Positions 50,342-62,446 of a stretch of 64,000 nucleotides of DNA are shown piece after piece. How positions within the stretch are numbered: position 1 is the stretch's first letter; the number at the start of each line of letters is the position of its first letter. The position numbers and the translations under genes were made by a program. Below the pieces are notes generated by a model that saw only the letters and a list, made by a program, of their open reading frames with translations, was not told where the DNA came from and made no database searches. Origin of the DNA: Vibrio genomosp. F10 str. ZF-129 (GTDB lineage Bacteria; Pseudomonadota; Gammaproteobacteria; Enterobacterales; Vibrionaceae); contig NZ_AJYQ02000107.1 in assembly GCF_000287055.2 (NCBI RefSeq), positions 123,595 to 187,594 of the forward strand, in the 5' to 3' direction.

Positions 50342-51478
50342 TCAAAAACAATATTTATACATCGCTTTAGATAAAATATTGATGGTGGGATCAATAAACT
50401 CAAAGGCTAAGAACTCATCCGGTTGGTGCGCCTGTTCGATTGAGCCTGGGCCTAATACTAGGGTTGGGCAGAGCTGTTGTAGGAAAGGTGCTTCAGTACA
50501 GTAGTTAACGGTTTCTGACGGGGTTTCGCAAATTTCTTCAACACCGGCAATAAACGGATGGTCATGTTGGCACTCATAACCGGGAATCGGTTCATGCAGA
50601 GGTGTTATTTCGATTCGGCCCGGCCATTTTGCTTCCACTTCTTTCAGTGATGCTCGTAACATGTTATCCAGCCCATCGAGGCTAATGCCAGGTAAAGGGC
50701 GAACATCATAATGCAGCTCACAGCATCCACAGATACGGTTTGCACTGTCTCCACCATGAATATGACCAAGGTTTAGAGTCGGGCTTGGAATCGCAAAGCC
50801 CGGGTGATGATACTCTTTGATGAGTTTGTCGCGCAGTTGCATCAGGGCAAACAAAACCTCATGCATGATTTCGATGGCGTTGACACCCAACGCGGGATCG
50901 GAAGAGTGGCCCGATTTACCCGTGATCCGCACGGCGTTAGCGACGTGGCCTTTATGGCCTCTGACCGGAACTAAGCTGGTTGGCTCACCGATAATGCAAT
51001 AATCAGGTTTAAACGGTGCATTGTCGGTAAAGTGACGAGCGCCCAACATGGTCGTTTCCTCATCACAGGTTGCTAATATATACAGCGGCTTGGTTTGCTT
51101 GCTCCAATCGACTTTCTTCACAGCTTCAATAATAAACGCAAAGAAGCCCTTCATATCTGTAGTGCCAAGCCCGTAAAAGCGATCGTTCGCTTGGGTTAAT
51201 GTGTGTGGATCAAAACTCCAACGACCCTCATCAAATGGCACGGTATCACTGTGTCCAGCAAGAAGTAGACCGCCTTCTCCTGAGCCTTTCTTAGCGATCA
51301 GATTGTGCTTTCCTTTTTCAACTTCTGTAACGGTGACGTCAAAACCGATGTCTTTTAACCAGGTGGCGAGTTTTTCAATCACCATGCTGTTGCCTTCATC
51401 CCAGCTAGGATCACTTGAACTGATGGATGAGGTTGAAATTAGGCCTTCGTAGACCTCGAGAAAACTGGGTAATTGCAT
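50342..51478 (-). CDS. argE: Acetylornithine deacetylase (ArgE)
   Basis: 378-aa M20-family zinc hydrolase releasing ornithine from N-acetylornithine. Metal and catalytic residues in [25 protein letters not shown] and [12 protein letters not shown]. Divergent from argCBGH with the ARG box region between, the enterobacterial/Vibrio layout. With ArgE present the pathway is the linear acetyl-ornithine route. Confidence 0.96.
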   Translation of the reverse strand: MQLPSFLEVYEGLISTSSISSSDPSWDEGNSMVIEKLATWLKDIGFDVTVTEVEKGKHNLIAKKGSGEGGLLLAGHSDTVPFDEGRWSFDPHTLTQANDRFYGLGTTDMKGFFAFIIEAVKKVDWSKQTKPLYILATCDEETTMLGARHFTDNAPFKPDYCIIGEPTSLVPVRGHKGHVANAVRITGKSGHSSDPALGVNAIEIMHEVLFALMQLRDKLIKEYHHPGFAIPSPTLNLGHIHGGDSANRICGCCELHYDVRPLPGISLDGLDNMLRASLKEVEAKWPGRIEITPLHEPIPGYECQHDHPFIAGVEEICETPSETVNYCTEAPFLQQLCPTLVLGPGSIEQAHQPDEFLAFEFIDPTINILSKAMYKYCF

Positions 51479-51544
51479 ATTATCTTCACTTCTACTGTTG
51501 ACAGAAATACCTTAAGAAGGTAAAACACATATTAAATCATTATT

Positions 51545-51562
51545 TGTGAATAAAAAATCAAT
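51545..51562. promoter_or_regulatory. ARG box (ArgR operator) between argE and argC
   Basis: TGAAT at 51547-51551 and AATCA at 51556-51560 around four A's, against the 18-bp consensus wnTGAATwwwwATTCAnw (one mismatch in the core). A weaker second box may lie 21 bp upstream at 51524-51541, the normal spacing of paired ARG boxes. Confidence 0.7.
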
Positions 51563-51690
51563 TAAAGCTATTTTTTTAAAATTAATAGTCATTTTGAGTC
51601 AAGGGCTCACTCTGATGAATAGCCATGAAATTGAAACGTAGTCACTACTAACGAAGAAACCACTATTAACCTTGAATTTGGAAGTTGTCG

Positions 51691-52710
51691 ATGTCACACG
51701 CTGAGTTACTTAAAACCACGATTATTGGCGCTAGCGGTTATACCGGAGCCGAATTAGCTGTCATGGTGCAAAAACATCCACAGCTCACGCTATCAGGTTT
51801 GTACGTCTCAGCCAATAGTGTTGATGCAGGTAAAAATATTGGAGAGTTGCACGGTAAGCTAGCCGGTTTGGTTGATATGCCTGTTGAGCCGTTAGTGAAC
51901 GTTAAAAAAGCGGCGACTGACTGCGATGTGGTTTTTTTAGCCACCGCCCATGAAGTGAGCCATGACCTTGCTCCTATTTTTTTAGAGAACGGTTGCCAGG
52001 TTTTTGATTTATCCGGTGCGTTTCGAGTAAAAGGTGAAGGCTTCTACCAGCAGTACTATGGCTTCGAGCATCAACATGCCGCTTGGTTAGACAACGCAGC
52101 TTATGGTTTGGCTGAGTGGAACGAAGAGGCCATTACCCAAGCTCAGCTAGTGGCTGTTGCAGGTTGTTACCCAACCGCGTCACAACTGGCCATCAAGCCT
52201 TTGGTTGAATCACAGCTTCTCGATCTGAATCAATGGCCTGTGATCAATGCGACCAGTGGTGTAACGGGGGCAGGACGTAAAGCGTCTATGGTCAATAGCT
52301 TTTGCGAAGTGAGCCTACAGCCTTACGGTGTGTTTGCACACCGTCATCAGCCAGAGATCACCAGCCACTTAGGTTGTGATGTGATTTTTACCCCGCACCT
52401 AGGTAATTTTAAACGCGGTATTCTCGCGACTATCACGATGAAGTTGTCCGCCGGTGTGACTGCTGAACAAGTGACACAAGCGTTTGTTAAAGCGTATGAC
52501 GGTAAGCCAGCAGTCCGTTTACTGGATGAGCAGATGCCAAGAATTCAAAACGTAGAGTTCACTCCATTTTGTGATTTGGGGTGGAAGGTGGAAGGTGAGC
52601 ACGTCATCGTGGTATCAGCGATTGATAACCTACTGAAAGGGGCGTCAAGCCAAGCGATGCAGTGCTTGAATATCCACTACGGATTCTCCCAGTTAACCGC
52701 GTTAATTTAG
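51691..52710 (+). CDS. argC: N-acetyl-gamma-glutamyl-phosphate reductase (ArgC)
   Basis: About 339 aa; reduces N-acetylglutamyl phosphate to the semialdehyde. NADP fold [15 protein letters not shown], catalytic Cys in [12 protein letters not shown] (C159), [12 protein letters not shown]. Start set at ATG 51691 with GGAAG six bases upstream; a TTG two codons earlier is also in frame. First gene of argCBGH(A). Confidence 0.96.
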   Translation: MSHAELLKTTIIGASGYTGAELAVMVQKHPQLTLSGLYVSANSVDAGKNIGELHGKLAGLVDMPVEPLVNVKKAATDCDVVFLATAHEVSHDLAPIFLENGCQVFDLSGAFRVKGEGFYQQYYGFEHQHAAWLDNAAYGLAEWNEEAITQAQLVAVAGCYPTASQLAIKPLVESQLLDLNQWPVINATSGVTGAGRKASMVNSFCEVSLQPYGVFAHRHQPEITSHLGCDVIFTPHLGNFKRGILATITMKLSAGVTAEQVTQAFVKAYDGKPAVRLLDEQMPRIQNVEFTPFCDLGWKVEGEHVIVVSAIDNLLKGASSQAMQCLNIHYGFSQLTALI

Positions 52711-52834
52711 TTGTATGAATATAACCGCATTAGAGTAAGCGGCGGTTAGACAAAGACGGAATAGACGGCGAATACGTAAAAAGAAGAAAAAGACAAATAC
52801 GCCATTGAGATAATCAGAGCAGTAAGGAACATTC

Positions 52835-53641
52835 ATGACCGATAATACCTTGTCAGAAAAAAAAGCCATGCCATTGGTGATTAAGTTAGGCGGAGCAGCG
52901 CTAGAGAGTAACGAGACTCTGAGTCAGCTATTCGCGGCTATCAACACTTATCAGCAGCAAGCTCGACGACAAATCGTCATTGTTCATGGTGGCGGGTATT
53001 TAGTGGATGACCTTATGGGTAAACTGAATTTAGAAACGGTGAAGAAAAACGGTTTACGTGTGACGCCTTACGAACAAATCCCTGTTATTGCAGGCGCATT
53101 AGCAGGAACTGCCAACAAACTGCTTCAAGGGCAAGCGATCAAAGATGGCCTTAATGCGGTGGGTTTAAGTCTAGCGGACGGTGGATTGTGTCAAGTTGAA
53201 GAGTTGGATCCTGAATTAGGCGCAGTAGGTAAAGCGTCACCAGGAGATTCAGCGGTACTTCAAGCGATTCTAGATACTGGAGCGCTTCCTATCATTAGCT
53301 CGATTGGCTTAACACCAGCAGGGCAATTAATGAATGTGAATGCCGACCAAGCTGCGGTTGCCGTTGCTGGTGCTCTTGATGCTGAGTTAGTTCTGCTTTC
53401 TGATGTGAGTGGTGTATTAGACGGCAAAGGACACCTAATCGGTAGTCTAACTGAAGAACAAGCATCGGCGCTGATTCAAGGCCAGGTGATTACTGATGGC
53501 ATGATTGTCAAGGTAGAAGCGGCCCTGGAAGCGGCCAATGATTTAGGGCGATCTATTCAAGTTGCTACCTGGAGATACCCAGAGAAACTGGTCAAATTAT
53601 TTGCCGGAGAGTGTATCGGAACACTTTTCGTACCAAAGTAG
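52835..53641 (+). CDS. argB: Acetylglutamate kinase (ArgB)
   Basis: 268 aa; phosphorylates N-acetylglutamate. [11 protein letters not shown] at the N-terminus, [39 protein letters not shown] and [15 protein letters not shown] all match the E. coli-type, arginine-insensitive kinases. AAGGAAC ribosome site. The 124-bp gap after argC contains only loose A/G-rich repeats. Confidence 0.97.
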   Translation: MTDNTLSEKKAMPLVIKLGGAALESNETLSQLFAAINTYQQQARRQIVIVHGGGYLVDDLMGKLNLETVKKNGLRVTPYEQIPVIAGALAGTANKLLQGQAIKDGLNAVGLSLADGGLCQVEELDPELGAVGKASPGDSAVLQAILDTGALPIISSIGLTPAGQLMNVNADQAAVAVAGALDAELVLLSDVSGVLDGKGHLIGSLTEEQASALIQGQVITDGMIVKVEAALEAANDLGRSIQVATWRYPEKLVKLFAGECIGTLFVPK

Positions 53642-53754
53642 AACACAACCAATACGTTCTTACGCACAAGCGTGAGCACAACAAAATTAACACTATTAAA
53701 TGGAAGCCTTAGCACTGACCGCCAAGCGCAGAGCAAGGAATTTGGAGAGAAAAA

Positions 53755-54975
53755 ATGAGCAAAGTTCAAGTTAAAAAAGTTGTTGTCGCATACTCTGGCG
53801 GTCTAGATACCTCAGTCATTATCCCGTGGCTAAAAGAGAACTATGACTGTGAAGTGATTGCATTTGTTGCTGATGTGGGCCAAGGCGCACAAGAACTGGA
53901 AGGTATTGAAGAGAAAGCAAAAGCGTCAGGCGCTTCAGAATGCTACATCGCTGATCTAAAAGAAGAGATGGTGGCCGATTACATCTACCCGACACTAAAA
54001 ACAGGCGCGTACTACGAAGGAAAATACCTGCTAGGTACCTCAATGGCGCGTCCGATAATTGCCAAAGCGCAAGTTGAAGTGGCACGTAAAGTGGGTGCGG
54101 ATGCGTTGTGTCACGGTTGTACCGGTAAAGGTAACGACCAGGTACGTTTTGAAGGTGCATTTGCGGCGCTTGCCCCTGACCTGCATGTTATTGCTCCTTG
54201 GCGTGAGTGGGACCTTGTAAGCCGTGAAGAATGTCTGGATTACCTTGCCGAGCGTAATATCCCATGTACCGCATCACTAACGAAAATCTATTCACGTGAT
54301 GCCAATGCATGGCACATATCAACAGAAGGCGGCGTGTTAGAAGATACATGGAACGCGCCAAACGATGATTGCTGGGATTGGACTGTTGATCCAGAAAAAG
54401 CACCGGATCAATCAGAGTCAGTGACACTGAAAGTGGTAAAAGGTGAAGTGGTTGCGGTCGATGGTGAAGAAATGACGCCATACAACGCGCTAGTTTACCT
54501 TAATGAAAAAGGCGCAAAGCACGGCGTTGGTCGTATCGATATCGTTGAGAACCGTCTCGTGGGCATGAAGTCTCGTGGTTGTTACGAAACTCCGGGCGGC
54601 ACTATCATGATGGAAGCGCTACGTGCGGTTGAGCAACTTGTATTAGATAAAGCGGCGTTTGAGTTCCGTGAAGAGTTGGGCGTGAAAGCTTCGCACCTTG
54701 TTTACGATGGTCGTTGGTTCACACCACTGTGCAAATCGATTCTTGCAGCCACCGAAGAGCTTGCTCAAGATGTGAATGGCGAAGTGGTGGTTAAGCTTTA
54801 CAAAGGGCACGCAACAGTGACTCAAAAACGTTCGGCGAACAGCTTATATTGTGAAGAGTTTGCAACGTTTGGTGAAGATGAAGTGTACGACCAAAGCCAT
54901 GCTGAAGGCTTCATTCGTCTTTACTCTCTATCAAGCAGAATCAGAGCACTGAACGAAGTGAAAAGATCAAATTAA
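53755..54975 (+). CDS. argG: Argininosuccinate synthase (ArgG)
   Basis: 406 aa; joins citrulline and aspartate using ATP. N-terminal pyrophosphatase loop [31 protein letters not shown] and [23 protein letters not shown] ribosome site. argF is not in this cluster, so ornithine carbamoyltransferase must be encoded elsewhere. Confidence 0.97.
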   Translation: MSKVQVKKVVVAYSGGLDTSVIIPWLKENYDCEVIAFVADVGQGAQELEGIEEKAKASGASECYIADLKEEMVADYIYPTLKTGAYYEGKYLLGTSMARPIIAKAQVEVARKVGADALCHGCTGKGNDQVRFEGAFAALAPDLHVIAPWREWDLVSREECLDYLAERNIPCTASLTKIYSRDANAWHISTEGGVLEDTWNAPNDDCWDWTVDPEKAPDQSESVTLKVVKGEVVAVDGEEMTPYNALVYLNEKGAKHGVGRIDIVENRLVGMKSRGCYETPGGTIMMEALRAVEQLVLDKAAFEFREELGVKASHLVYDGRWFTPLCKSILAATEELAQDVNGEVVVKLYKGHATVTQKRSANSLYCEEFATFGEDEVYDQSHAEGFIRLYSLSSRIRALNEVKRSN

Positions 54976-55001
54976 TCAACCATTACTGAATGAAAACCAA
55001 T

Positions 55002-55032
55002 AAAACCCACTTTTTTTTGCAAGTGGGTTTTT
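55002..55032 (+). terminator. Terminator-like hairpin between argG and argH
   Basis: AAACCCACTT pairs with AAGTGGGTTT across 55003-55030, then T-rich. Suggests partial termination before argH, which also has a ~250-bp leader after it. Confidence 0.75.
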
Positions 55033-55266
55033 CTTTTATTTAGGGGGGGACTTTTGGATAAGTACTTTATGACGAAAGACGTGTAATGGATTTTTGTCAG
55101 TGAGTCAGATCGCCATGACGAATTTAAATGTACCATTCGTGAATAATTATGTGGAAAAAATGCATTTTTACCTTGTTTTTATATTGAATTGCTGTAAGTT
55201 TGAAACATACAAAAAGAGAAGCTGAATTTAATCAGAGAACATCGTTGCACAAGCAGTAGATACTGA

Positions 55267-57159
<1,893 letters not shown>

Positions 57160-57307
57160 CCGGTTTTAACCCTATTATTGCGCGCGATGTTCTATTTCAT
57201 TTATGCTTTATTTGATTAAATTTTTATGTAAGTGATTGAGTATAGGGCGCAAACTCATTTTCTTGAAGAAAGATCAAAAAAGATCCTCGATTTAAGGAAC
57301 TAAAAGG

Positions 57308-57396
57308 AAAAGCAGCAGTCTGAATTAATACCACTGCTTTTTCTTAGAAAATATCTAAGAAGGCCCCGCAACCGACATTGGCTGCGGGGCTTTTTT
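57308..57396 (+). terminator. Tandem hairpins after argH, second a strong terminator
   Basis: First hairpin AGCAGT/ACTGCT (57314-57338) with T-rich tail; second GCCCCGCA (57363-57370) pairing with TGCGGGGC (57383-57390) and six T. Lies 150-235 bp after the stop, so it could also end a small RNA. Confidence 0.75.
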
Positions 57397-57490
57397 CTTT
57401 TTATCGCCCAGGTTTTTCGCTCGTATTTTTATCTTACGCGGTTTATCTCTTTCTTCTGTGAGCCATTTTTGGATTTTCCTATTTCACGAG

Positions 57491-57508
57491 TAGTCAAAAA
57501 AGTGTCAA
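57491..57508 (+). promoter_or_regulatory. Pho-box-like site upstream of the alkaline phosphatase
   Basis: TAGTCAAAAAAGTGTCAA matches 13 of 18 positions of CTGTCATAAAACTGTCAC with the two 7-mers 11 bp apart, 73 bp before the start codon. Suggests PhoB control. Confidence 0.55.
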
Positions 57509-57580
57509 TAATCATTCATTAAACTGAGATACAAATTGGCTACCGTTGGGCTCGTTCATTTATTCCATCGGAGAAACGCA

Positions 57581-59044
57581 GTGAAAGGATTTCAACTAGG
57601 ATTAGCGCTCAGCGGTCTAATAGCATCAACAGTTTCAATGGCAGAACTGCCTCAACAAAGTGATACTTGGTATACCCAAGGCCAAAGTGCTATTACAGCA
57701 GCAAAAAAGTTAAAGCCAATCACAGGGCCGGCTAAAAATGTCATCTTATTTATCGGTGATGGTATGAGTGTGGGCACAATGACCGCAGCCCGTATTTATG
57801 CAGGGCAAAACAAAGGGCTTAAAGGTGAAGAATATTCACTCGCTATGGAAAGCCTCCCTCATACAGCATTAGCAAAAACATACAATACCGATATGCAAAC
57901 ACCCGATTCAGCGGGCACGGCAACCGCGATGGTGGCTGGGGTGAAGACCAAAGCAGGTGTTATCAGTGTTAATGATAAGGTGCAACGTGGTTTTTGTAGC
58001 AGCGCAAAAGGAAATGAAGTGAAGACAGCGTTTCACTCAGCCGCTGAAAAAGGTATGTCTCTTGGCGTGGTGTCGACCGCGAGACTGACCCATGCTACGC
58101 CAGCGGTCACGTTTGCACATAGCGCCGACCGTAACTGGGAAAACGATGCAGCTATGCCGAATATCGCCAAAGGGAATGGGTGTAAAGACATTGCAACACA
58201 GTTTATAGAGTTTGATCACGGTGACGGCTTTCAAGTGGCTTTTGCTGGTGGTCGCCGTGAATTTCTTCCGATAGATAACACGGACCCTGAGGGTAAAAAA
58301 GGCAAACGTAAAGATGGGCGTAACCTGATTGAAGAGTGGCAAGATCGTTACCCGAAAGGCCAGTATGTTTATGATCGCCAAGGCTTTGATAAGCTGACCG
58401 ATCAACAGCGAGCATTTGGTCTGTTTGAAAGCAGTCATATGCAATATGAAGCGGATAGAAAGGTCGACAACCAAGAGCCATCACTGGCCGAGATGACCGA
58501 TAAAGCGATTCAAATATTAGGCAACAACAAAACGGGTTATATCTTGATGGTGGAAGCTGGACGCATAGACCATGCTCACCACGATGGCAATGCCGCCAGA
58601 GCGCTGGAAGACACGGTCGCTTTTGATAATGCGATTCGACTTGCGTTAGAAAAAACCAACCCTGAAGAAACCCTGATTATTGTGACTGCGGATCATGCTC
58701 ATACACTGATTTCAAATGGCTATGCTGAGCGCGGCAATCCAATTCTGGGTCTTTCCAAGCAAAAAGGTAAGCTTAACCAAGATGATTTTGGGAAAAATTA
58801 CACGACACTCGCTTACGGAAATGGCCCGGGAGCGGTGAAAGGTGAGCGAGATAACCCAACGGCAGAGCAAGTGGAAAAGCTCGATTACTTGCAGCAGGCA
58901 TTGGTGAAACTGAGCTCAGAAACGCATTCGGGGGAAGATGTGGCGATCTTTGCTCGTGGACCGCAAGCATGGTTGTTTCAAGGTGTGGTTGAGCAGCATT
59001 ATATCTATCATGTGGTAGACGAAGCGCTTGGGCTCACCCGTTAA
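57581..59044 (+). CDS. Secreted alkaline phosphatase (PhoA family)
   Basis: 487 aa. Start chosen at GTG 57581 (GGAGAAA upstream); this gives a clean signal peptide MKGFQLGLALSGLIASTVSMA with cleavage after A21. An upstream TTG at 57536 would spoil it. Metal and active-site motifs: LFIGDGM (D60), DSAGTATAMVAGVKTKAG with nucleophile S110, EAGRIDHAHHDGNAARAL, VTADHAHTL and SSETHSGEDVA. Expected to release phosphate in the periplasm. Only two cysteines lie in the mature protein's middle part (GFCSS, GNGCKD). A Pho-box-like site precedes it and an 18-bp repeat follows it. Confidence 0.94.
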   Translation: MKGFQLGLALSGLIASTVSMAELPQQSDTWYTQGQSAITAAKKLKPITGPAKNVILFIGDGMSVGTMTAARIYAGQNKGLKGEEYSLAMESLPHTALAKTYNTDMQTPDSAGTATAMVAGVKTKAGVISVNDKVQRGFCSSAKGNEVKTAFHSAAEKGMSLGVVSTARLTHATPAVTFAHSADRNWENDAAMPNIAKGNGCKDIATQFIEFDHGDGFQVAFAGGRREFLPIDNTDPEGKKGKRKDGRNLIEEWQDRYPKGQYVYDRQGFDKLTDQQRAFGLFESSHMQYEADRKVDNQEPSLAEMTDKAIQILGNNKTGYILMVEAGRIDHAHHDGNAARALEDTVAFDNAIRLALEKTNPEETLIIVTADHAHTLISNGYAERGNPILGLSKQKGKLNQDDFGKNYTTLAYGNGPGAVKGERDNPTAEQVEKLDYLQQALVKLSSETHSGEDVAIFARGPQAWLFQGVVEQHYIYHVVDEALGLTR

Positions 59045-59064
59045 CAAGCCAGAGATGCAGCGGT

Positions 59065-59118
59065 AAAAGCAATGTAAATGCCAAAAGCAATGTAAACGAA
59101 AAAGCTAACGTAAACGAT
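59065..59118. repeat. 18-bp tandem repeat after the alkaline phosphatase, three units
   Basis: AAAAGCAATGTAAATGCC (59065), AAAAGCAATGTAAACGAA (59083) and AAAGCTAACGTAAACGAT (59101). Begins 20 bp after the stop. Confidence 0.7.
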
Positions 59119-59130
59119 AATGATAAAACT

Positions 59131-59409
59131 CTAGTGCTTGCCTGAAGTGCTGGAGTTTTTTTTGCGCTTATTCTCTTGGTAGGGAATGACGATGAACTTC
59201 ATCCAAAGATGCAAAAACAGCAAACCATTAAACGCAAGCCCCGCCATGATAAGCGCAATGGATTCTATGCTGAACGGCGTCTCTCGACAGGTAAACCACC
59301 AAACAACCGCACACAACACCGAGAGCGTGGTGAGCTGATCCATACAGCGTTGACAGCGCCCGATCTTTTTCCAAAACCAGGCCGCGTTATCGCACGTTTT
59401 ACATGTCAT
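59131..59409 (-). CDS. DUF3624-family small membrane protein
   Basis: 92 aa. Two CxxC pairs at the N-terminus (CKTC, CQRC: a likely metal knuckle), two hydrophobic helices (residues ~27-45 and 51-75), and a basic tail. Resembles DUF3624 proteins of vibrios, function unknown. Divergent from the RidA gene, convergent with the phosphatase. No operon partners. Confidence 0.75.
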   Translation of the reverse strand: MTCKTCDNAAWFWKKIGRCQRCMDQLTTLSVLCAVVWWFTCRETPFSIESIALIMAGLAFNGLLFLHLWMKFIVIPYQENKRKKNSSTSGKH

Positions 59410-59467
59410 GAATGTTTCTTATTGGGTAATATACACGTTGATAGAATATCGTAACTAACCCAAGAAA

Positions 59468-59824
59468 GTGAGCAAAATGATTGAACGTCAACACACTAAG
59501 CAACGTATGAGCCGTATTGTTAAGCATAACGGAACCATCTATCTATGTGGCCAAGTTTGTGCGGATGCAGAAAAAGGCATCAAAGAGCAAACGCAAACCA
59601 TGCTAGATAAGGTAGAAACCTTACTACTTGAAGCGGGTAGTGATAAAGAGCATATGTTGTCGGCGACCATCTATTTAAAAGATATGAAAGATTTTAAAGA
59701 GATGAATGAGGTTTGGGATGCTTGGGTTCCTGAAGGTCACGCACCTGCACGCGCTTGTGTGACCGGTGACATGGCGCGTGAAGCGCTATTGGTTGAAATC
59801 TCTGTGATTGCTGCTGAAAAATAA
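59468..59824 (+). CDS. RidA-family enamine/imine deaminase
   Basis: 118 aa of the YjgF/RidA family, which hydrolyse reactive enamines/imines from PLP enzymes. Contains [20 protein letters not shown] and [20 protein letters not shown], with the family arginine in ARACV. GTG 59468 or ATG 59477 may be the start; both have weak ribosome sites. More divergent than classic RidA, so the exact substrate is open. Confidence 0.85.
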   Translation: MSKMIERQHTKQRMSRIVKHNGTIYLCGQVCADAEKGIKEQTQTMLDKVETLLLEAGSDKEHMLSATIYLKDMKDFKEMNEVWDAWVPEGHAPARACVTGDMAREALLVEISVIAAEK

Positions 59825-59859
59825 TTGAGCCAGTAGGGTAGAAAAGAAGCCTGAGACAA

Positions 59860-59985
59860 GGTTACAAAGAGGCGCGATAGAAAGGCTGAAAAAACAGGCT
59901 GAAAAGAAGTGGTGGAAAAAGCCTATGTTCAGCCTCTTTTTCACCTGTTTTCATCTTCTCTTCAGCCTATTTTTAGCTTGTTTTC
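59860..59985. other. Imperfect long inverted repeat between ridA and the flavoprotein
   Basis: AGGCTGAAAA occurs twice in direct repeat (59880-59905) and its complement occurs twice (TTCAGCCT near 59927 and 59960), giving a long imperfect hairpin with AAAAAG/CTTTTT inside. Sits between convergent genes; may terminate both. Confidence 0.45.
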
Positions 59986-59998
59986 AATTAAGCCTACA

Positions 59999-61477
59999 TT
60001 AACATCCCGGTCCACAGTCTAGGCAATGTTTCACCATCTCTGGTCCTAGGTGCAGTTTGGCGTTCAGGTCACGAAGTGCAGTACGAACACCTTCTTCAAT
60101 CACTGGGTGGTAGAATGGCATATCGAGCATTTCCGATACCGTCATCTTGTTCTGGTGTGCCCAAGCCAGTAAGTGCGCTAAGTGCTCAGCATTAGGCCCC
60201 ATCATTTCAGCGCCTAGGAACCGTCCTGTTCCTTGCTCTCCGTACACATGTAAAATACCTTTGTTTCTCAGCATGACACGTGAGCGACCTTGATTCTCAA
60301 ACGAAACCTCGCCGGTTGCAAAACACCCACAGTTACCTAAACGCTGTTCTAGTTGTTTGAAGGTTTCACCGACCATGGCAATTTGCGGATCCGAGAATAC
60401 CGCTGAGATAACCGAACGGCGTAACCCTGCTCGAATATCTGGGAATCGTCCCGCATTATCACCGGCGCTCCTCGCCTGGTCTGCCGCTTCATGAAGCAGT
60501 GGAATTTGGTTACTTGCATCACCCGCAATAAAGATGCTCTCTACCGATGTTTGTAACGTGTAGTAATCGGCTGTTGGTACACCGCGTTCATCTAATTCCA
60601 GCGTAGTCGTTTCAAGAGAGAGTTTATCAACGTTAGGACGACGTCCTGTTGCTGCTAATACATAATCAACAATGAAGGTTTCAAGTTCACCATCGTGGTT
60701 GATGAACATGATCTCGACTTTGTCCGTCTCGTTGCCTTGGTCGTCAAGCACACGACGCATGGTCTCTACTTTAACATCCGCATCAAGATAGAATTCCTCT
60801 TGGAATGCTTTGTTCGCGTAAGCCATGACTTCAGGGTCAGTGATTGGCCCGACTTGACCGCCCACACCGAATACTTTCACCTTCACACCCAAACGGTGCA
60901 GGGATTGGCCTAACTCCAAACCAATAACGCCAGGACCAAATACAGCGACGGATTCTGGCAGATCGTCCCAATCAAATACGTCGTCATTGATAACAAGGCG
61001 ATCACCAAGCTCGTTCCAAACCGCAGGGTAGGCAGGGCGTGATCCCGTGGCGATGACAATGCGTTTAGCGGTAATAGTTGTGTGGTCATCAACAATCAAT
61101 GTGTTGTTATCGAGAAACTTTGCGTAGCCGAGGATTTTGTCTTCAGCCGGGATTTCGTCGACCCCTTCAAGAACAAATCCGACAAAACGGTCACGTTCAC
61201 GTTTTACTCTGTCCATTACTTCGCGGCCATTGATCACCGTTTCACCTTGAGGGTAAACACCGAATCCTGGCGCTTTTTCAATCTGATGAACGCTTTCAGC
61301 AGCAGCGATAAGCAGTTTTGACGGCATGCAGCCAACGCGAGCACAGGTTGTACCAAATGGGCCGCCTTCTATCATAACGACACTTGATGTGTTTGCTTTT
61401 GCCGCGCGATAAGCGCCTAAACCTGCAGTACCACCACCAATCACAGCTACATCTACGTTTACTTGTTTCATAACCAT
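59999..61477 (-). CDS. Dihydrolipoamide-dehydrogenase-like flavoprotein with C-terminal cysteine tail
   Basis: 492-aa pyridine-nucleotide disulfide oxidoreductase. FAD fold DVAVIGGGTAGLGAYRAAK, redox pair C45/C50 (GTTCARVGCMPSK), NAD fold VAVFGPGVIGLELGQSL, FIAGDASNQIPLLHEAADQ and the C-terminal base HPVIEEG. It ends KHCLDCGPGC: three extra cysteines (485, 488, 492) absent from ordinary E3 subunits. No 2-oxoacid dehydrogenase genes adjoin; instead a Prx-Grx fusion and oxyR lie beside it. A role in reducing that peroxidase or another thiol partner is inferred. Start could also be 61471 (MKQVNVD). Confidence 0.85.
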   Translation of the reverse strand: MVMKQVNVDVAVIGGGTAGLGAYRAAKANTSSVVMIEGGPFGTTCARVGCMPSKLLIAAAESVHQIEKAPGFGVYPQGETVINGREVMDRVKRERDRFVGFVLEGVDEIPAEDKILGYAKFLDNNTLIVDDHTTITAKRIVIATGSRPAYPAVWNELGDRLVINDDVFDWDDLPESVAVFGPGVIGLELGQSLHRLGVKVKVFGVGGQVGPITDPEVMAYANKAFQEEFYLDADVKVETMRRVLDDQGNETDKVEIMFINHDGELETFIVDYVLAATGRRPNVDKLSLETTTLELDERGVPTADYYTLQTSVESIFIAGDASNQIPLLHEAADQARSAGDNAGRFPDIRAGLRRSVISAVFSDPQIAMVGETFKQLEQRLGNCGCFATGEVSFENQGRSRVMLRNKGILHVYGEQGTGRFLGAEMMGPNAEHLAHLLAWAHQNKMTVSEMLDMPFYHPVIEEGVRTALRDLNAKLHLGPEMVKHCLDCGPGC

Positions 61478-61593
61478 ATCTCTACTTTTATTTTCTGAGC
61501 CTTTTTATTCTGGCTGCTGAAAGAAATTGTTGTGTTCGTACGTTCTATACCAAAGTGTTCTAATGGCACGCTTTGGGTGAATCATTCAAGCCG

Positions 61594-61659
61594 CTTAGAT
61601 ATAAAGTGACTTAGATATAAAGCCACTTGGATTTAAAAGCCACTTGGGTATAGAGGTGA
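61594..61659. repeat. 16-17-bp tandem repeat upstream of the flavoprotein, four units
   Basis: CTTAGATATAAAGTGA (61594), CTTAGATATAAAGCCA (61610), CTTGGATTTAAAAGCCA (61626) and CTTGGGTATAGAGGTGA (61643). Between the flavoprotein's start and the Prx-Grx stop, both on the minus strand. Confidence 0.75.
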
Positions 61660-61717
61660 CGTTAGGAAAAAGGCTACCTAGTGCCCGACACACTAGGTAG
61701 TCTTCAGTGGGTTGTGA

Positions 61718-62446
61718 TTAAGCTAGATACGCTTCTAGTTCTTCGCTACCACCAATGTGCTTACCACCGATGAAAACTTGAGGAACAGTTGTGCGACCAG
61801 AGATTGCGCGTAGGCTTACTGTTGTTGCATCTTTACCTAGTACTACTTCTTCGTAGTTTAACCCTTTATCGATTAGGTTCTGTTTTGCTTTCGTACAGAA
61901 AGGACAGCCTGGTTTAGTGAATACTGTGATTGACTCTTGCTCTTTGTGCTCAGGAGCGATGTAGTTAAGCATAGTATCAGCATCAGAAACATTGAACGGG
62001 TCGCCTGGTACGTCTTCTTCGATGAACATTTTTTCTACCACGCCGTTTTTAACCAGCATGCTGTAGCGCCATGAACGTTTGCCGAAACCGATGTCGTTTT
62101 TCTCAACCAGCATACCCATGCCGTCTGTGAAATCACCGTTACCATCTGGGATGAATGTGATGTTTTCCGCTTCTTGGTCTGCTTTCCATGCGTTCATTAC
62201 GAACGTGTCGTTTACAGAAACACACAGAATGTCATCAACACCGTTTTCTTTGAATACAGAGTGTAGTTCGTTGTAGCGCGGTAGGTGGCTTGAAGAACAG
62301 GTTGGAGTAAACGCGCCTGGTAGGCTGAATACGATTACTGTCTTGTCTTTGAAAAGCTCTTCTGTCGTTACGTTAACCCATGCATCACCTTGGCGAGTTG
62401 GGAATGTTACTTGAGGGATTGATTGACCTTCTTTAGATGCAAACAT
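61718..62446 (-). CDS. Peroxiredoxin-glutaredoxin fusion
   Basis: 242 aa. Residues 1-~160 are a Prx5-type peroxiredoxin with peroxidatic C50 ([16 protein letters not shown]). Residues ~173-242 are a glutaredoxin with C181-P-F-C184, TVPQVFIGG and GGSEEL. Homologous hybrids (e.g. Haemophilus) reduce H2O2 and alkyl peroxides using glutathione, the Grx domain recycling the Prx. Divergent from oxyR with a clear OxyR site between, so peroxide induction is expected. The flavoprotein gene follows 240 bp later on the same strand. Confidence 0.95.
   Translation of the reverse strand: MFASKEGQSIPQVTFPTRQGDAWVNVTTEELFKDKTVIVFSLPGAFTPTCSSSHLPRYNELHSVFKENGVDDILCVSVNDTFVMNAWKADQEAENITFIPDGNGDFTDGMGMLVEKNDIGFGKRSWRYSMLVKNGVVEKMFIEEDVPGDPFNVSDADTMLNYIAPEHKEQESITVFTKPGCPFCTKAKQNLIDKGLNYEEVVLGKDATTVSLRAISGRTTVPQVFIGGKHIGGSEELEAYLA

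Larger units (their letters stand above)
57160..57580. other. argH/alkaline phosphatase intergenic region
   Basis: 421 bp with the tandem hairpins (57308-57396), the Pho-box-like site (57491-57508) and the phosphatase ribosome site. No coding ORF supported. Confidence 0.6.

Noticed and set aside
55134..55165. ARG box upstream of argH (GTGAATAATTATGTGG)
   Set aside because: Only the left half matches; the right half has too many mismatches to call.
58037..58484. Overlapping minus-strand open frames opposite the alkaline phosphatase
   Set aside because: Two mutually overlapping antisense frames within a clearly coding gene.
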